Shown in pieces: positions 34,434-43,634 of a DNA stretch of 64,000 nt. Each line of letters begins with the position of its first letter. The first letter of the stretch is position 1. Made by a program: the position numbers and the translations under genes. The stretch is from the NCBI GenBank assembly GCA_020636045.1, contig JACJYP010000014.1:1-64000 (forward strand), in the 5' to 3' direction. Source of the stretch: Lewinellaceae bacterium (GTDB lineage: Bacteria; Bacteroidota; Bacteroidia; Chitinophagales; Saprospiraceae). The notes beneath the pieces are model-generated. The model did not search any database, was not told the DNA's origin, and saw only the letters and a list, made by a program, of their open reading frames with translations.

Positions 34434-36851
34434 TCAAAGCCCTGCTTCCTGCATCAACGCATAGGCGGCATCCACTATGTCTTCCGCTTGCGGTTTGGAG
34501 TGATAATCTCCATCCTGACCATAAGCAGGACGGTGCGGCTGGGCATAAATGGTGATTGGTTTTGAATCAAGATAACGATAACCTCCTTGTTTTTCAAGTA
34601 CCTGCTGCATCATATAGGCGGACGCGCCGCCTTCGAAGTCTTCATCCAGAAAAATCACCCTGTTGGTCTTTTTCAAACTTTCAACGCAAATGTTTGGCAA
34701 GTCAAATGGCAAAAGTGTTTGAATATCAACCAATTCTGCCGAAACTCCTGCGTCTTCCAATTTTTCGCAAGCCTCTTCAGCGACACGAACACACGCGCCA
34801 TAGGTAATAATCGTAATATCCGTACCCGTTCTGAGTACTTCAGGCACACCCAGCGGCACGGTGAAAGTGCCTACGTTGTCGGGCAATTGTTCCTTGAAGC
34901 GATAGGCGTTCAGCACTTCAACGACGATAGCGGGGTCGTCGCCCTGCAAAAGTGTATTATACATGCCTGCCGCCTGCGTCATGTTACGCGGTACGCAGAT
35001 ATGCATGCCGCGCAGCGATCCCAGCATCATGCCCATCGGAGATCCGGAATGCCAGACGCCGACCAGCCGGTGACCGCGGGTGCGAATGATCGCCGGCGCT
35101 GCCTGCTGGTTGTTGGAGCGCCACCGCAGGGTGCAGAGGTCGTCGGACAAGGGAGAAAGCCCGTAAATCAGATAATCAAGGTATTGAATTTCCGCGATCG
35201 GGCGCAGCCCTCTCATCGCCATTCCGATCGCCTGGCCCATGATCGTCCATTCGCGTATGCCGGTGTCAAACACGCGCTCTTCCCCGTATTTTTGCTGCAT
35301 ACCGCGCAAGCCCTGGTTGACATCGCCGATTTTCCCCACGTCTTCTCCAAAAGCGAAGAGCTCGGGGTATTTTTCAAAATTTGCATCGAAACAGGCATTG
35401 AGTATCTCAAACCCGTCCTTCATGGGAGCGTCTTCACTATAAACAGGCGCCTGAACCGCTACTTTGAGCGGCGACCGGGGAGAATTGCTAAGCAGGTCAT
35501 CGGAATAAATACGCGATCCTTCGTTGCGCTCGGCGTCGATGAATTTCTTGAGGTCGCGGGCCGCCGGATCATCTTTGCCGGGGAGTGAAAAATAAGCCTG
35601 GCGCGCGATCCTGAGCAGTTCGAAGCGCAAGGATTCGCGTTTTTGTTCGACTTCTTCAAGGCACTTTTTCAGGGTCTCTGATTGAGGATATGCCGTTGCA
35701 GCACTTTTTAGCAATGCAGTCAACTGACTGACCAGTCCCCCTACCCTGTCGTGATAAGCACGGTAAGCGCGCCGGGCCGCTTCACCGGCCTCCTGTTTTG
35801 CTTCCGCCTGTATCGTTTCTACTTCGTCAGCCGCTGCGATGCCGGATGCGACGATCCAGTCTGCCATGCGGCGGTTGCAATCATATGCCTCTTCGAAGGC
35901 GAGCCGCTCCGGGCTTTTATACCTGCGATGGTCTCCGGAAGTAGAATGCCCGAGTTGCTGGGTTACCTCCTGAATATGAAAAACTGCCGGGCGATGGGTC
36001 TTCCGCATTGCGCCGATCCCGTCCTGATACGCCTGGCACAAAGCCGGGTAATCCCATGCCTTGACCGTGTGCAGATCGACCCCGCTTTGATCGGCATCGC
36101 CGGCGCGAAATCCTTCCAATACTTCGGAAATACTCGCCTTGGTCGTCTGGTAGTCTTTGGGAACGCTGATCCCGTAACCGTCATCCCACACGCTCACTGC
36201 AAGCGGGATCTGCAGGACGCCGGCAGCGTTGATGCTTTCCCAGAAAGCGCCTTCGGAAGTAGATGCATCTCCGATGGTGACAAAAGCCACTTCGTTGCCT
36301 TTATCGGAAAGGTCGCCGCATAGTTGCGGTTGCTCCCGAAATTTTTTCGAGGCAAATGCCAATCCTACTCCACGGGCCATCTGTCCGGCCGTCGGAGAAA
36401 TATCGGCACTGATGTTAAAACGATTTTTCAGATCGAGGAACTTGCCTTCATGATCGAGGAAAGGCGTGGCAAAATGGCAATTCATCTGCCGGCCACCGGA
36501 AAGTGGATCGCCATACGGATCGCCGTACAACTGGGCAAAGAATTCATCCAGCGTCATGAGCCCCAACGCCATCATCAAGGTCTGGTCGCGGTAGTACCCT
36601 GCCCGGTAGTCTCCTTTTTTCCACGCGCGTGCCATGGCTACCTGCGCGACTTCCTTGCCATCACCGATAATGCCAAAATTGGCTTTACCCATCAACACCT
36701 CTTTCCGTGCGATCACACTGGCTTCCCGGCTCAGACAACATATCCTAAAGTCTTTTAATACTTCATTCCGGTATTCCTTCGTCAAGAGCGCTTTATTCTT
36801 TTCAGATGATGGTAGCCGCGATTTGCGGCGCTGTGATTTAGTCTCGATCAT
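34434..36851 (-). CDS. Fused alpha/beta E1 component of a 2-oxoacid dehydrogenase
   Basis: The 805-residue protein joins both E1 subunits in one chain. The alpha part (about 30-430) has the thiamine-diphosphate motif IGDASTSEGAFWESIN ending VWDDGYGIS. The beta part (about 470-800) has FAFGEDVGKIGDVNQG, VFDTGIREWTIMGQAIGMA and LVDIQTLLPFDL. Such E1s decarboxylate branched-chain 2-oxoacids or pyruvate and feed a lipoyl E2, which is not encoded nearby. It is 105 residues longer than the second fused E1 at 51.3 kb, and the two share only the general plan. The true substrate is unclear. A TACCTTTGC box lies upstream. Confidence 0.87.
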   Translation of the reverse strand: MIETKSQRRKSRLPSSEKNKALLTKEYRNEVLKDFRICCLSREASVIARKEVLMGKANFGIIGDGKEVAQVAMARAWKKGDYRAGYYRDQTLMMALGLMTLDEFFAQLYGDPYGDPLSGGRQMNCHFATPFLDHEGKFLDLKNRFNISADISPTAGQMARGVGLAFASKKFREQPQLCGDLSDKGNEVAFVTIGDASTSEGAFWESINAAGVLQIPLAVSVWDDGYGISVPKDYQTTKASISEVLEGFRAGDADQSGVDLHTVKAWDYPALCQAYQDGIGAMRKTHRPAVFHIQEVTQQLGHSTSGDHRRYKSPERLAFEEAYDCNRRMADWIVASGIAAADEVETIQAEAKQEAGEAARRAYRAYHDRVGGLVSQLTALLKSAATAYPQSETLKKCLEEVEQKRESLRFELLRIARQAYFSLPGKDDPAARDLKKFIDAERNEGSRIYSDDLLSNSPRSPLKVAVQAPVYSEDAPMKDGFEILNACFDANFEKYPELFAFGEDVGKIGDVNQGLRGMQQKYGEERVFDTGIREWTIMGQAIGMAMRGLRPIAEIQYLDYLIYGLSPLSDDLCTLRWRSNNQQAAPAIIRTRGHRLVGVWHSGSPMGMMLGSLRGMHICVPRNMTQAAGMYNTLLQGDDPAIVVEVLNAYRFKEQLPDNVGTFTVPLGVPEVLRTGTDITIITYGACVRVAEEACEKLEDAGVSAELVDIQTLLPFDLPNICVESLKKTNRVIFLDEDFEGGASAYMMQQVLEKQGGYRYLDSKPITIYAQPHRPAYGQDGDYHSKPQAEDIVDAAYALMQEAGL

Positions 36852-36873
36852 ATTTGGTCAGGAAAATTCGGCG

Positions 36874-36881
36874 CAAAGGTA
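36874..36881 (-). promoter_or_regulatory. Candidate -7 promoter element for the 805-residue E1 gene
   Basis: The minus strand reads TACCTTTGCGCC, a perfect TAnnTTTG with the recurrent GC-rich start, 22 bases before the ATG at 36851. Confidence 0.45.
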
Positions 36882-37045
36882 AGCCAATTTTCGTGCTTTC
36901 ACGCCTCCCACTCTTCCGGGCATGCTCTTTAAACAGTTGATTTTCAGGGAAAAGGTATTTGTTTTTGATAGATATTTTTGGCAAAAAGGCAGCTCCGGCA
37001 CATTAAATTTTTGAGAACACATGATTGCCAAAGTTTTTTTTAGCC

Positions 37046-37053
37046 TAATTTTG
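37046..37053 (+). promoter_or_regulatory. Candidate -7 promoter element for the DksA/TraR-type gene
   Basis: TAATTTTGC matches TAnnTTTG plus C, 54 bases before the chosen ATG at 37108. Its position inside the longest possible frame supports the later start. Confidence 0.45.
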
Positions 37054-37107
37054 CCACCCGAATCACCAAACACTCCAAAATTAAGTTCACAAAAACTGAG
37101 CTCGAAT

Positions 37108-37698
37108 ATGTCTAACGAACCGAAATTGAGGTATAGCGATGAAGAACTTCAAGAGTTTAAAGAACTCATTGACAATAAACTTGCCCAGGCCCAGGATGAG
37201 CTGAACAAGACCCAGCAGCAGATCGATGACCTTAACGAGAACGGCTTTAACCAGCAAGGAGGTGACTGGTATGACGATTCCACTGCACATACAGATCTTG
37301 AAATGCTTCAGCGCATGCTGACAAGGCAACAACGCCACGTTCAGGATCTCAAAAACGCCTTGCTTCGCATCCAGAACAAGACATACGGGATTTGCATCGT
37401 GACGGGCAACCTGATCGACAAAAACCGTTTGCGCCTGGTGCCGCATGCCACCAAAAGTGTGGACGGCAAAAATATCGCAAACTCGGGCAAGGAAATCCCT
37501 CTGGAGCCCCAAAGCGGCGATCCTTTCGTGTCTGAGGAAGACAGGCCTTCCGGGGGCAAACCCATCGGCGACAAAGTGCGGCTGCCGGGCAGCAAACGCC
37601 CTGCACGTGGCAACAACGACGACTGGGAGATCGACAATGAGACGATGGAGGACGCCGGGGGGTATAGCCATCGTAAGTTTGACGACGACGAAGAGTAG
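37108..37698 (+). CDS. DksA/TraR-family regulator
   Basis: The product is 196 residues from the ATG at 37108 (MSNEPKLRYSDEEL). The N-terminal half is an antiparallel coiled coil (about 10-90: ELQEFKELIDNKLAQAQDEL and ALLRIQNK). A C-terminal DksA-type turn follows (YGICIVTGNLIDKNRLRLVPHAT), then a disordered acidic tail ending DDDEE. DksA-like proteins enter the RNA-polymerase secondary channel and act with ppGpp. Only one of the four zinc-binding cysteines is present, so no C4 zinc finger forms; Cys-poor versions are usual in Bacteroidota. A strong terminator follows. Confidence 0.87.
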   Translation: MSNEPKLRYSDEELQEFKELIDNKLAQAQDELNKTQQQIDDLNENGFNQQGGDWYDDSTAHTDLEMLQRMLTRQQRHVQDLKNALLRIQNKTYGICIVTGNLIDKNRLRLVPHATKSVDGKNIANSGKEIPLEPQSGDPFVSEEDRPSGGKPIGDKVRLPGSKRPARGNNDDWEIDNETMEDAGGYSHRKFDDDEE

Positions 37699-37719
37699 TT
37701 CTCTTCCACGATATTAAGA

Positions 37720-37763
37720 AAACCGGCTTTATCGAACATTCGATAAAGCCGGTTTCTTTTTTT
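37720..37763 (+). terminator. Intrinsic terminator after the DksA-type gene
   Basis: A 16-bp perfect stem (37720-37735 with 37740-37755), loop ACAT, is followed by C and seven T. The convergent DUF4252 gene stops inside the T run, and the opposite side has TTTTCTT, so it likely works both ways. Confidence 0.85.
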
Positions 37764-38298
37764 ATACCCGTGAAACGGGAACCTTGAGACTTGGCGGCAA
37801 CAGCGGCTTTTCTTTGCCTTTATGTTTCCTGCCGTATTTTTCGAAGGCCCGGTTGATATCCTTCCAGCGGAGTTTTCCCCGCACACTGACCATAACAAAT
37901 TCTTCAGGAGTGTGCACCAGCACCACGATCTTCCTGATCGCGTTGCCCCGCTCCCTGGCCAGCACCCTGACACGGGTTTTGCCGTCGCGGACGAACAGAA
38001 TGTCCTCCAGATGCCGGCGTTTTGCTTTTCGTTCAAAGCGTTCCATATCGCGCTCGGTAACAGGGTTATTGCCGTCTTCAAAAACCAATACCCTGACCTT
38101 GTTCACCCGGCGCATGAGCACGCGTTCTTCTTTTTCGCCGACAAACCAGGAGGCAATATCGATGGCAACAGAAGGAACGGTTACCGCTATGCCGTCGTAG
38201 TCTTTGTATTTCCAGTACAGGCCGTAATCCTGGGCGCCGACAGGTCCGGCACATATGAGCAGGCAGAAGCCGGCAAAGATTGATTTCAACATGGTCAT
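37762..38298 (-). CDS. DUF4252 protein (second copy)
   Basis: The product is 178 residues from the ATG at 38298 (MTMLKSIFAGFCLLICAGPVGAQ), or from the ATG two codons later. It has a signal peptide, then a DUF4252 domain (VRVLVFEDGNN, LEDILFVRDGKTRVRVLARERGNAIRKIVVLVHTPEEFVMVSVRGKL) and a basic tail. It begins one base after the stop of the upstream DUF4252 gene and is the last gene of a sigma/anti-sigma operon. DUF4252 proteins are periplasmic proteins of unknown function, often found beside ECF sigma genes in this phylum. This copy lacks the N-terminal part of its neighbour. Confidence 0.85.
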   Translation of the reverse strand: MTMLKSIFAGFCLLICAGPVGAQDYGLYWKYKDYDGIAVTVPSVAIDIASWFVGEKEERVLMRRVNKVRVLVFEDGNNPVTERDMERFERKAKRRHLEDILFVRDGKTRVRVLARERGNAIRKIVVLVHTPEEFVMVSVRGKLRWKDINRAFEKYGRKHKGKEKPLLPPSLKVPVSRV

Positions 38299-38299
38299 A

Positions 38300-38827
38300 T
38301 CAGTTTTTGTCTTTTTTAACGCGTTCCAGTTGCTCGATCCCCTTGACATCCAGTGTCTTCGACAATTCGGAGATCTTGTCCAGATCAATCTTCCCGGTAA
38401 AACTGAGCATTACAAACTCATCCGGCGAGCCGACGAGCAGCAGCAGTTCCTCTATGATGTTGCCGCTGTCTTTGGTCCAGATGCGCACATTCTCGTTGCC
38501 GTCTCGTACCGTGAGCAGCTCTGAGTATTCGGATTGTGGCACCCGGCTGAGCGCATCTTTGTAAATGGCGATACCATCGCCAATGCTGTCGGCCGTCAGT
38601 ACGCGAAGGCCTCCCAGGTCTTTGACGATTTCCCGAACCTTGTTCCAGTCTTCGTCGTCCGTTTCGATCTTGGAAACCAGTTGGAACATTTTTGGGGCGA
38701 CATACACGACGGTGAAACGCTCGTCATCCATGTATTTTTCAAAAAACCGCGTAATGGCATCGTTCTGTGCCTGCGCGAAAAGGGCCGTCAGTAAAAATAC
38801 CGGCACCAGCAGAAAATTCTTTTTCAT
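38300..38827 (-). CDS. DUF4252 protein (first copy)
   Basis: The 175-residue product has a signal peptide (MKKNFLLVPVFLLTALFAQAQ) and a full DUF4252 domain: NDAITRFFEKYMDDERFTVVYVAPKMFQLV, VREIVKDLGGLRVLTAD, SELLTVRDGNENVRIWTKDSGN and DEFVMLSFTGKIDLDKISEL. It lies 74 bases after the anti-sigma gene. The likely regulator is the ECF sigma factor encoded two genes upstream. The molecular role is not known. Confidence 0.87.
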   Translation of the reverse strand: MKKNFLLVPVFLLTALFAQAQNDAITRFFEKYMDDERFTVVYVAPKMFQLVSKIETDDEDWNKVREIVKDLGGLRVLTADSIGDGIAIYKDALSRVPQSEYSELLTVRDGNENVRIWTKDSGNIIEELLLLVGSPDEFVMLSFTGKIDLDKISELSKTLDVKGIEQLERVKKDKN

Positions 38828-38901
38828 AGCTCCTGATAATTAGGTGTTGATGGTGAGTTGTTGTTTGAGAAATAAAAAGCCCGACAGATCCCGGAATCAT
38901 A

Positions 38902-39549
38902 TTATCCGTCCGTATCGGTCCTGATCTTTGAAATCTTCTCGATACTTTCGAGATGTATTGCACCCTTCGCAGCTTCATCCCTACCCTTTTTTATTTTGGA
39001 AGAAACCAGCGCCAGGGCGGCTTTTATCTCTTCCATGGCTTTTTCAGCCTCAGGGTCAGGAGTATCGTCCTGCGCCGGACGATGATGCAGTCTGGTGTTA
39101 CCGCTTTTTTTAACCTGATGATGTGGTTGCACATTTGCCTGCGCCACCTGTGGCAGTGGCGCTTCCTTCGAAACCGACGGCACCCGGGGTTCTTTCATTA
39201 TTTTTTGTTCCGCCTTTTGTGCGACCATTTCCTGTGATACTGTCCCGCTCTCAGGCCAGGATTGCATCCACCACCAAATGCCGGCGGAAAGCAGCATCAC
39301 TGCCGCAGCAGCGGCTACTCTGCCTGCCCACATGTATGGTGCCGGGCGCAGTGCAACTTTTTTAGCGGTGGCATTACTGCGCAGGGACTGCTCTTCCCGG
39401 AGGGCTCTGAACAGCGCGGCGGCAGCCAAATGGCGCTCTTCCACATCCGTAGAAGCAAAATACTCCTTCAGCATACGCTCTTCTTCGAGGGTCGTCTCCC
39501 CGTCCCAGTAGCGGTCGAGGAGTTTGTCAATATCTGAATACGCTTTCAT
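38902..39549 (-). CDS. Putative anti-sigma factor with one membrane segment
   Basis: The 215-residue product starts with a short cytoplasmic helical domain (MKAYSDIDKLLDRYWDGETTLEEE...) of the kind that binds ECF sigma factors. One membrane segment follows (about 75-93, VAAAAAVMLLSAGIWWWM). The C-terminal part is a Lys/Pro/Gln-rich, poorly ordered periplasmic region with a final helix. It starts one base after the stop of the sigma gene, so the pair is translationally linked. The sequence is not a classic ZAS domain; position and layout drive the call. Confidence 0.75.
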   Translation of the reverse strand: MKAYSDIDKLLDRYWDGETTLEEERMLKEYFASTDVEERHLAAAALFRALREEQSLRSNATAKKVALRPAPYMWAGRVAAAAAVMLLSAGIWWWMQSWPESGTVSQEMVAQKAEQKIMKEPRVPSVSKEAPLPQVAQANVQPHHQVKKSGNTRLHHRPAQDDTPDPEAEKAMEEIKAALALVSSKIKKGRDEAAKGAIHLESIEKISKIRTDTDG

Positions 39550-39550
39550 G

Positions 39551-40075
39551 TCAGGATGGTATGGTGATATGATTCAGGGTTGCTGTCAGTTGTTCGCGGA
39601 TCGATTTTCTCGCCCGGTGCAGGTTTACTTTCACCTGGTCGAGGCTGATCCCCAGCACTTCAGTGATCTCTTCGTAACTCAATTCTTCAATGTCGCGAAG
39701 GTGCATGACCAGCCTTTGTTTTTCAGGGAGATCCTGCATCATCCGTTTTACCTGCGACGCCAGATCGCTTGTTTCCGTGCGCTGCGCAGGACTCGCGCCA
39801 TCTACCTGTCTTTCGCTCGCCCCATCGAGTGGTGCGGTGCGTCTGACCGACTGTGACCGCGCCTTGTCCAGCGAGCGATTGCGTGTCAGCGTCATGCACC
39901 ATGCTTCCCAGTTCTGTACAGCGTCTGATTGCGGCTCCGGGGTTTTCCAGACCTTTTCCAGCACTTCCTGCACAACATCTTCCGCCTCCTGCACACTTCC
40001 TGTGATGCGCAGGGCAAACCGGTAAAGTTTGTGCCGGATCGGGAATATTTGTTCCTGAAAAAGGGCTTGATCCAT
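39551..40075 (-). CDS. ECF-type RNA polymerase sigma factor
   Basis: The 174-residue protein has sigma region 2 (FPIRHKLYRFALRITGSVQEAEDVVQEVLEKVWK) and region 4 (LPEKQRLVMHLRDIEELSYEEITEVLGISLDQVKVNLHRARKSI), joined by a polar linker. It should direct transcription of its own operon with the anti-sigma and two DUF4252 genes, as is usual for this subgroup. The signal is unknown. A TAATCTTTG sequence, one base longer than the usual -7 spacing, lies about 35-45 bases upstream. Confidence 0.92.
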   Translation of the reverse strand: MDQALFQEQIFPIRHKLYRFALRITGSVQEAEDVVQEVLEKVWKTPEPQSDAVQNWEAWCMTLTRNRSLDKARSQSVRRTAPLDGASERQVDGASPAQRTETSDLASQVKRMMQDLPEKQRLVMHLRDIEELSYEEITEVLGISLDQVKVNLHRARKSIREQLTATLNHITIPS

Positions 40076-40151
40076 CTGGTAACCAGCGTTTATAGTTGAA
40101 AGACGGGCTTACAAAGATTATGTTACAAACAGCAATAAAAAACTTTGACTA

Positions 40152-40190
40152 ACAAAAAATCCCCCGGCATCGAGCTGATACCGGGGGATT
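40152..40190 (-). terminator. Intrinsic terminator after clpC
   Basis: On the minus strand, AATCCCCCGGTATC (40190-40177) pairs with GATGCCGGGGGATT (40171-40158) and TTTTTT follows. The single mismatch position is a G-U-type pair in RNA. It lies about 25 bases after the clpC stop. Confidence 0.85.
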
Positions 40191-40213
40191 GCTGTATGAT
40201 TTTCCTGAAGATA

Positions 40214-42799
40214 TCAGGAAGTGGGCGTTTCATCGGACGACTCTACAGCCTTGCCTCTCTTCTTCTTGGGGGGCGCCTCAAAGGCGATCACCAGGCCGTC
40301 CTTTTCATTGTTGAGCGAGGCGGCCAGTTGCGAACCTTCGCCCGGATTTTCAGAGAGAATAAATTCCGCAAGCGGATCCTCTATGTATTTCTGAATTGCC
40401 CTGTGCAGGGGACGCGCGCCGAATTGCGGGTCGTAGCCTTTATCTGCCACGAACTCTTTTGCTTCTTCCGTGAGCGTCAGGTTGAGTTTCATTGCGCTCA
40501 GGCGCTTCATCAGCCCTTCCAGTGCATTGTCGATGATCTTGAAGATCTCTTCACGGCCGAGGGCGTTGAACACGAGCACATCGTCGATCCTGTTCAAAAA
40601 CTCCGGCGAGAAGGTGCGTTTCAGCGCGTTCTGGATAACCGCTTTGCTGTTCTCTTCTGCCGCTTCGAGACGGGCCTTGGTAGCAAATCCGACACCCTGT
40701 CCAAAATCTTTCAATTGGCGCACCCCGATATTCGAGGTCATGATGATCAGGGTGTTTTTGAAATCCACTTTGCGCCCTAATCCGTCGGTCAGTTGACCAT
40801 CGTCGAGCACCTGCAGCAGGATATTGTAAACATCCGGGTGCGCTTTTTCGATCTCGTCGAGCAACACTACGGAATAAGGCTTCCTGCGTACCCGTTCGGT
40901 CAACTGGCCGCCTTCTTCGTACCCTACGTATCCCGGAGGTGCGCCGATGAGGCGACTGACGGAGAATTTTTCCATGTATTCCGACATGTCGATGCGTACG
41001 AGCGCATCTTCGGAGTCGAACAGGTAGCGCGCCAGCGCGCGGGCAAGCTCGGTTTTACCGACGCCCGTCGGGCCCAGGAAAATAAAGGAACCGACCGGCT
41101 TTTTAGGATCTTTAAGACCCACGCGATTGCGTTGGATCGCCTTGGATATCTTGAGCACCGATTCATCCTGCCCGATGACCATTTTTTTGATGTCGTCGGA
41201 CATGTTGACCAGTTTTTTGCTTTCGCTCTGGCCTACTTTTCTGACCGGAATGCCCGTCATCATGGCGACTACTTCGGCAATGTCGTCTTCTTCGACCGGA
41301 TAACGTTTGGTCTTGGTCTCGTCTTCCCACTCCACTTTTGCAAACTCCAGATTCCGGACGAGTTTGCTTTCCTGATCGCGCAGGTTGGCTGCCTCCTCGT
41401 ATTGCTGGTTTTTAACGGCGCGGTTTTTTTCTTCTTTCAGATCTTCAATGCGCTTCTCAAGTTCTTCGATGTGCTTGGGCACCACAATATTCTTGAGGTG
41501 TACGCGCGCGCCTACTTCATCCAGCACGTCGATGGCCTTGTCAGGCAAAAAGCGATCGGTAATATAGCGGTCGCTGAGTCGCACGCACGCCTTTACCGCC
41601 TCTTCGGAGTAGGTCACGTTGTGAAACTCTTCGTATTTCGGCTGGATATTTTCCAGGATATGAATGGTATCTTCCTGGCTGGGCGGATCCACCATCACCT
41701 TCTGGAAACGGCGGTCGAGCGCGCCGTCCTTTTCAATATACTGGCGGTATTCATCGAGCGTAGAGGCGCCGATACATTGCAACTCACCACGTGCCAGCGC
41801 CGGCTTGAAGATATTGGAGGCGTCCAGAGAGCCTGTAGCACCCCCCGCACCTACAATAGTATGTATCTCGTCGATGAACAGGATAACATCGCGGCTTTTT
41901 TCCAGTTCGTTCATGATCGCCTTGATGCGCTCTTCGAACTGTCCGCGGTATTTGGTGCCGGCAACCAGCGCTGCGAGGTCAAGCATGACGATCCGCTTGT
42001 TGAAAAGCGTGCGGCTCACCTTCTTTTGCATGATGCGAAGTGCCAGGCCTTCCACAATGGCCGTTTTACCCACACCGGGCTCGCCGATGAGGATCGGATT
42101 GTTCTTTTTGCGGCGGCTCAGGATCTGGCTGACGCGCTCGATCTCCCGCTCGCGACCGATGATCGGGTCGAGTTTGCCTTCTTCCGCAAGTTTTGTGATA
42201 TCACGCCCGAAATTGTCCAGCACAGGGGTTCTGCTTTTAGGCTGTCCTTTCTGCTGGCTCGATCGGTAGTTGCGTTCGTCTTCGTCTTCATATTCGCCGG
42301 ATCCTTCGCTGGAGGCCTGCGAGAAAAGATTGGGAGGCGTCAGGTCCTGCTCCGAACGCACATATTCAAGTTCCTTTTTAAAGGTTTCGTAGTCCACGTC
42401 GTATTCGTTTAAGAGCTTGGTCGCGTAAGCATCCGGGTGTTTGAGGAGTGACAGCATCAGGTGCTCCGGGTAAATTTCCTCGCTCTTCATGAGTTTTGCT
42501 TCGAGGAAAGTTACTTTCAGCACGCGCTGCACTTGCGTCGTCACCTGGAACTCGCCGACATAAAGGTTTTCTGCGGGAGGATATGTGCTATATTTCGGGA
42601 TAGAACCTTCCAGCCGCTTTTTCAATTCATGGACGTCCACCAGCAAGGCATCAAGCACCCTGACCGGCAGGCTGTCCCGCTCGGCGATGATGCCGAGCAG
42701 CAGATGTTCCGTGCCAATATAATCATGTCCGAGGCGGCGCGCTTCCTGTCCGCTTTGGTTAATGATCTGTTTGACAACGGGCGAGAATTTCTTATTCAT
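40214..42799 (-). CDS. clpC: ClpC-type AAA+ unfoldase
   Basis: The 861-residue protein has the Clp N-terminal repeat domain (1-145), two AAA+ modules with Walker [14 protein letters not shown] (first) and [13 protein letters not shown] (second), and a UVR-type middle segment ([17 protein letters not shown]) that marks ClpC rather than ClpB. It unfolds proteins and feeds them to ClpP, which is not in this window. The C-terminal tail is Lys/Pro-rich ([19 protein letters not shown]). A 383-base spacer lies upstream, with a near-consensus TAAACTTG box at 42882-42889 on this strand. A terminator follows the gene. Confidence 0.95.
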   Translation of the reverse strand: MNKKFSPVVKQIINQSGQEARRLGHDYIGTEHLLLGIIAERDSLPVRVLDALLVDVHELKKRLEGSIPKYSTYPPAENLYVGEFQVTTQVQRVLKVTFLEAKLMKSEEIYPEHLMLSLLKHPDAYATKLLNEYDVDYETFKKELEYVRSEQDLTPPNLFSQASSEGSGEYEDEDERNYRSSQQKGQPKSRTPVLDNFGRDITKLAEEGKLDPIIGREREIERVSQILSRRKKNNPILIGEPGVGKTAIVEGLALRIMQKKVSRTLFNKRIVMLDLAALVAGTKYRGQFEERIKAIMNELEKSRDVILFIDEIHTIVGAGGATGSLDASNIFKPALARGELQCIGASTLDEYRQYIEKDGALDRRFQKVMVDPPSQEDTIHILENIQPKYEEFHNVTYSEEAVKACVRLSDRYITDRFLPDKAIDVLDEVGARVHLKNIVVPKHIEELEKRIEDLKEEKNRAVKNQQYEEAANLRDQESKLVRNLEFAKVEWEDETKTKRYPVEEDDIAEVVAMMTGIPVRKVGQSESKKLVNMSDDIKKMVIGQDESVLKISKAIQRNRVGLKDPKKPVGSFIFLGPTGVGKTELARALARYLFDSEDALVRIDMSEYMEKFSVSRLIGAPPGYVGYEEGGQLTERVRRKPYSVVLLDEIEKAHPDVYNILLQVLDDGQLTDGLGRKVDFKNTLIIMTSNIGVRQLKDFGQGVGFATKARLEAAEENSKAVIQNALKRTFSPEFLNRIDDVLVFNALGREEIFKIIDNALEGLMKRLSAMKLNLTLTEEAKEFVADKGYDPQFGARPLHRAIQKYIEDPLAEFILSENPGEGSQLAASLNNEKDGLVIAFEAPPKKKRGKAVESSDETPTS

Positions 42800-43182
42800 T
42801 ATGCTGTGTGATGATCGTTACAGGTTGAACAAGTCTGCTTCTCCGGAGTCCTAGCCGGGGGCGACTGTTCTTTTCCTGGGACAAGTTTAGACTATTTATG
42901 AGGTAAATATCAACCTTTGAGACCTACATTTAACAAATTTTTACGCGTTGAGTTTTTATGCCGACAAATGAGCGTTGGATCGGGAACAGCATTGCCGGAA
43001 TTACCAAAGCAGGGAAAAAACAATGCCATCTGAAGTACGCCTGACGGTATGACAGACGTTATGAGGGAAGAAAAAGCCGCAAGAAATTTTGTATAAAAGA
43101 ACCGGGCAATGGTTACATTTGCCTCTCCAAAGAAAATCATCATAATCATAATCAAAACTATTTTTCTGAAAATCAGGCTCTT
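42800..43182. other. Intergenic region between clpC and the STAS gene
   Basis: This 383-base divergent spacer holds no convincing gene. On the minus strand TAAACTTG at 42882-42889 is one mismatch from the -7 consensus and may drive clpC. On the plus strand a full -33/-7 promoter at 43088-43121 serves the STAS gene. The middle (about 42900-43080) shows nothing else I can name; a minus-strand open frame running into the STAS gene looks like a shadow. Confidence 0.5.
43088..43121 (+). promoter_or_regulatory. Candidate -33/-7 promoter for the STAS gene
   Basis: A TTTG (43088-43091) and a TACATTTG (43114-43121, followed by C) are separated by 22 bases. This is close to the Bacteroidota TTTG / TAnnTTTG layout and is the best two-part match I found in the window. 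The ATG is at 43183. Confidence 0.55.
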
Positions 43183-43557
43183 ATGAAATACAGGATCGAT
43201 AAACAAGATCAGTATGCCGTGCTGACGCTCGATGAAGAAAATCTGAATTCCACCATTGCACCGGGCTTTAAAAGTGATCTGATCTTTTTTAATCAGGAAG
43301 GAATCAAGAATATGATCCTGGACCTTTCGAATGTCCAATTTGTCGATTCGAGCGGTTTAAGCGCCATTTTGACAGGCCACAGGCTCTGGAAAGACGGCGG
43401 TTCGTTTGTGATCGCCGGCCAATTACAGCCGATGGTGACCAAACTGATGGAAATTTCCAGACTGGACACGATCCTCACCCTCGTGCCGACATTGAGCGAA
43501 GCGGTCGACTACATCAAAATGGAAGAAGTGGAGCGTGAACTCCAGGGAGAAGATTGA
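43183..43557 (+). CDS. STAS-domain anti-sigma factor antagonist
   Basis: The 124-residue product is a single SpoIIAA-like STAS domain. The conserved phospho-acceptor loop VDSSGLSAILTGHRLW contains Ser56-Ser57, as in proteins switched by a serine kinase. In the classical system the unphosphorylated form binds an anti-sigma kinase and frees a sigma factor. No kinase gene is nearby. The last 15 residues (EEVERELQGED) form an acidic tail. A good promoter precedes it and a bidirectional terminator follows. Confidence 0.87.
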   Translation: MKYRIDKQDQYAVLTLDEENLNSTIAPGFKSDLIFFNQEGIKNMILDLSNVQFVDSSGLSAILTGHRLWKDGGSFVIAGQLQPMVTKLMEISRLDTILTLVPTLSEAVDYIKMEEVERELQGED

Positions 43558-43584
43558 TCTGACCAACATTTGTTCTCAAAATAC

Positions 43585-43620
43585 GAAAGCCACTTTCCGG
43601 GTCCGGAAAGTGGCTTTCTC
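43585..43620 (+). terminator. Bidirectional terminator between the STAS gene and ppc
   Basis: GAAAGCCACTTTCC (43585-43598) pairs with GGAAAGTGGCTTTC (43605-43618) around the small loop GGGTCC. Short T-rich tracts lie on both sides, fitting the convergent genes that end at 43557 and 43635. Confidence 0.7.
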
Positions 43621-43634
43621 TTGTTAGGGAAACG

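Noticed and set aside
40793..42412. 539-codon plus-strand open frame opposite clpC
   Set aside because: Fully antisense to intact ClpC AAA+ modules; no family features; a shadow from codon bias.
42910..43338. 142-codon minus-strand frame in the clpC/STAS spacer
   Set aside because: It overlaps the N-terminal part of the STAS gene in antisense and has no domain or signal features.
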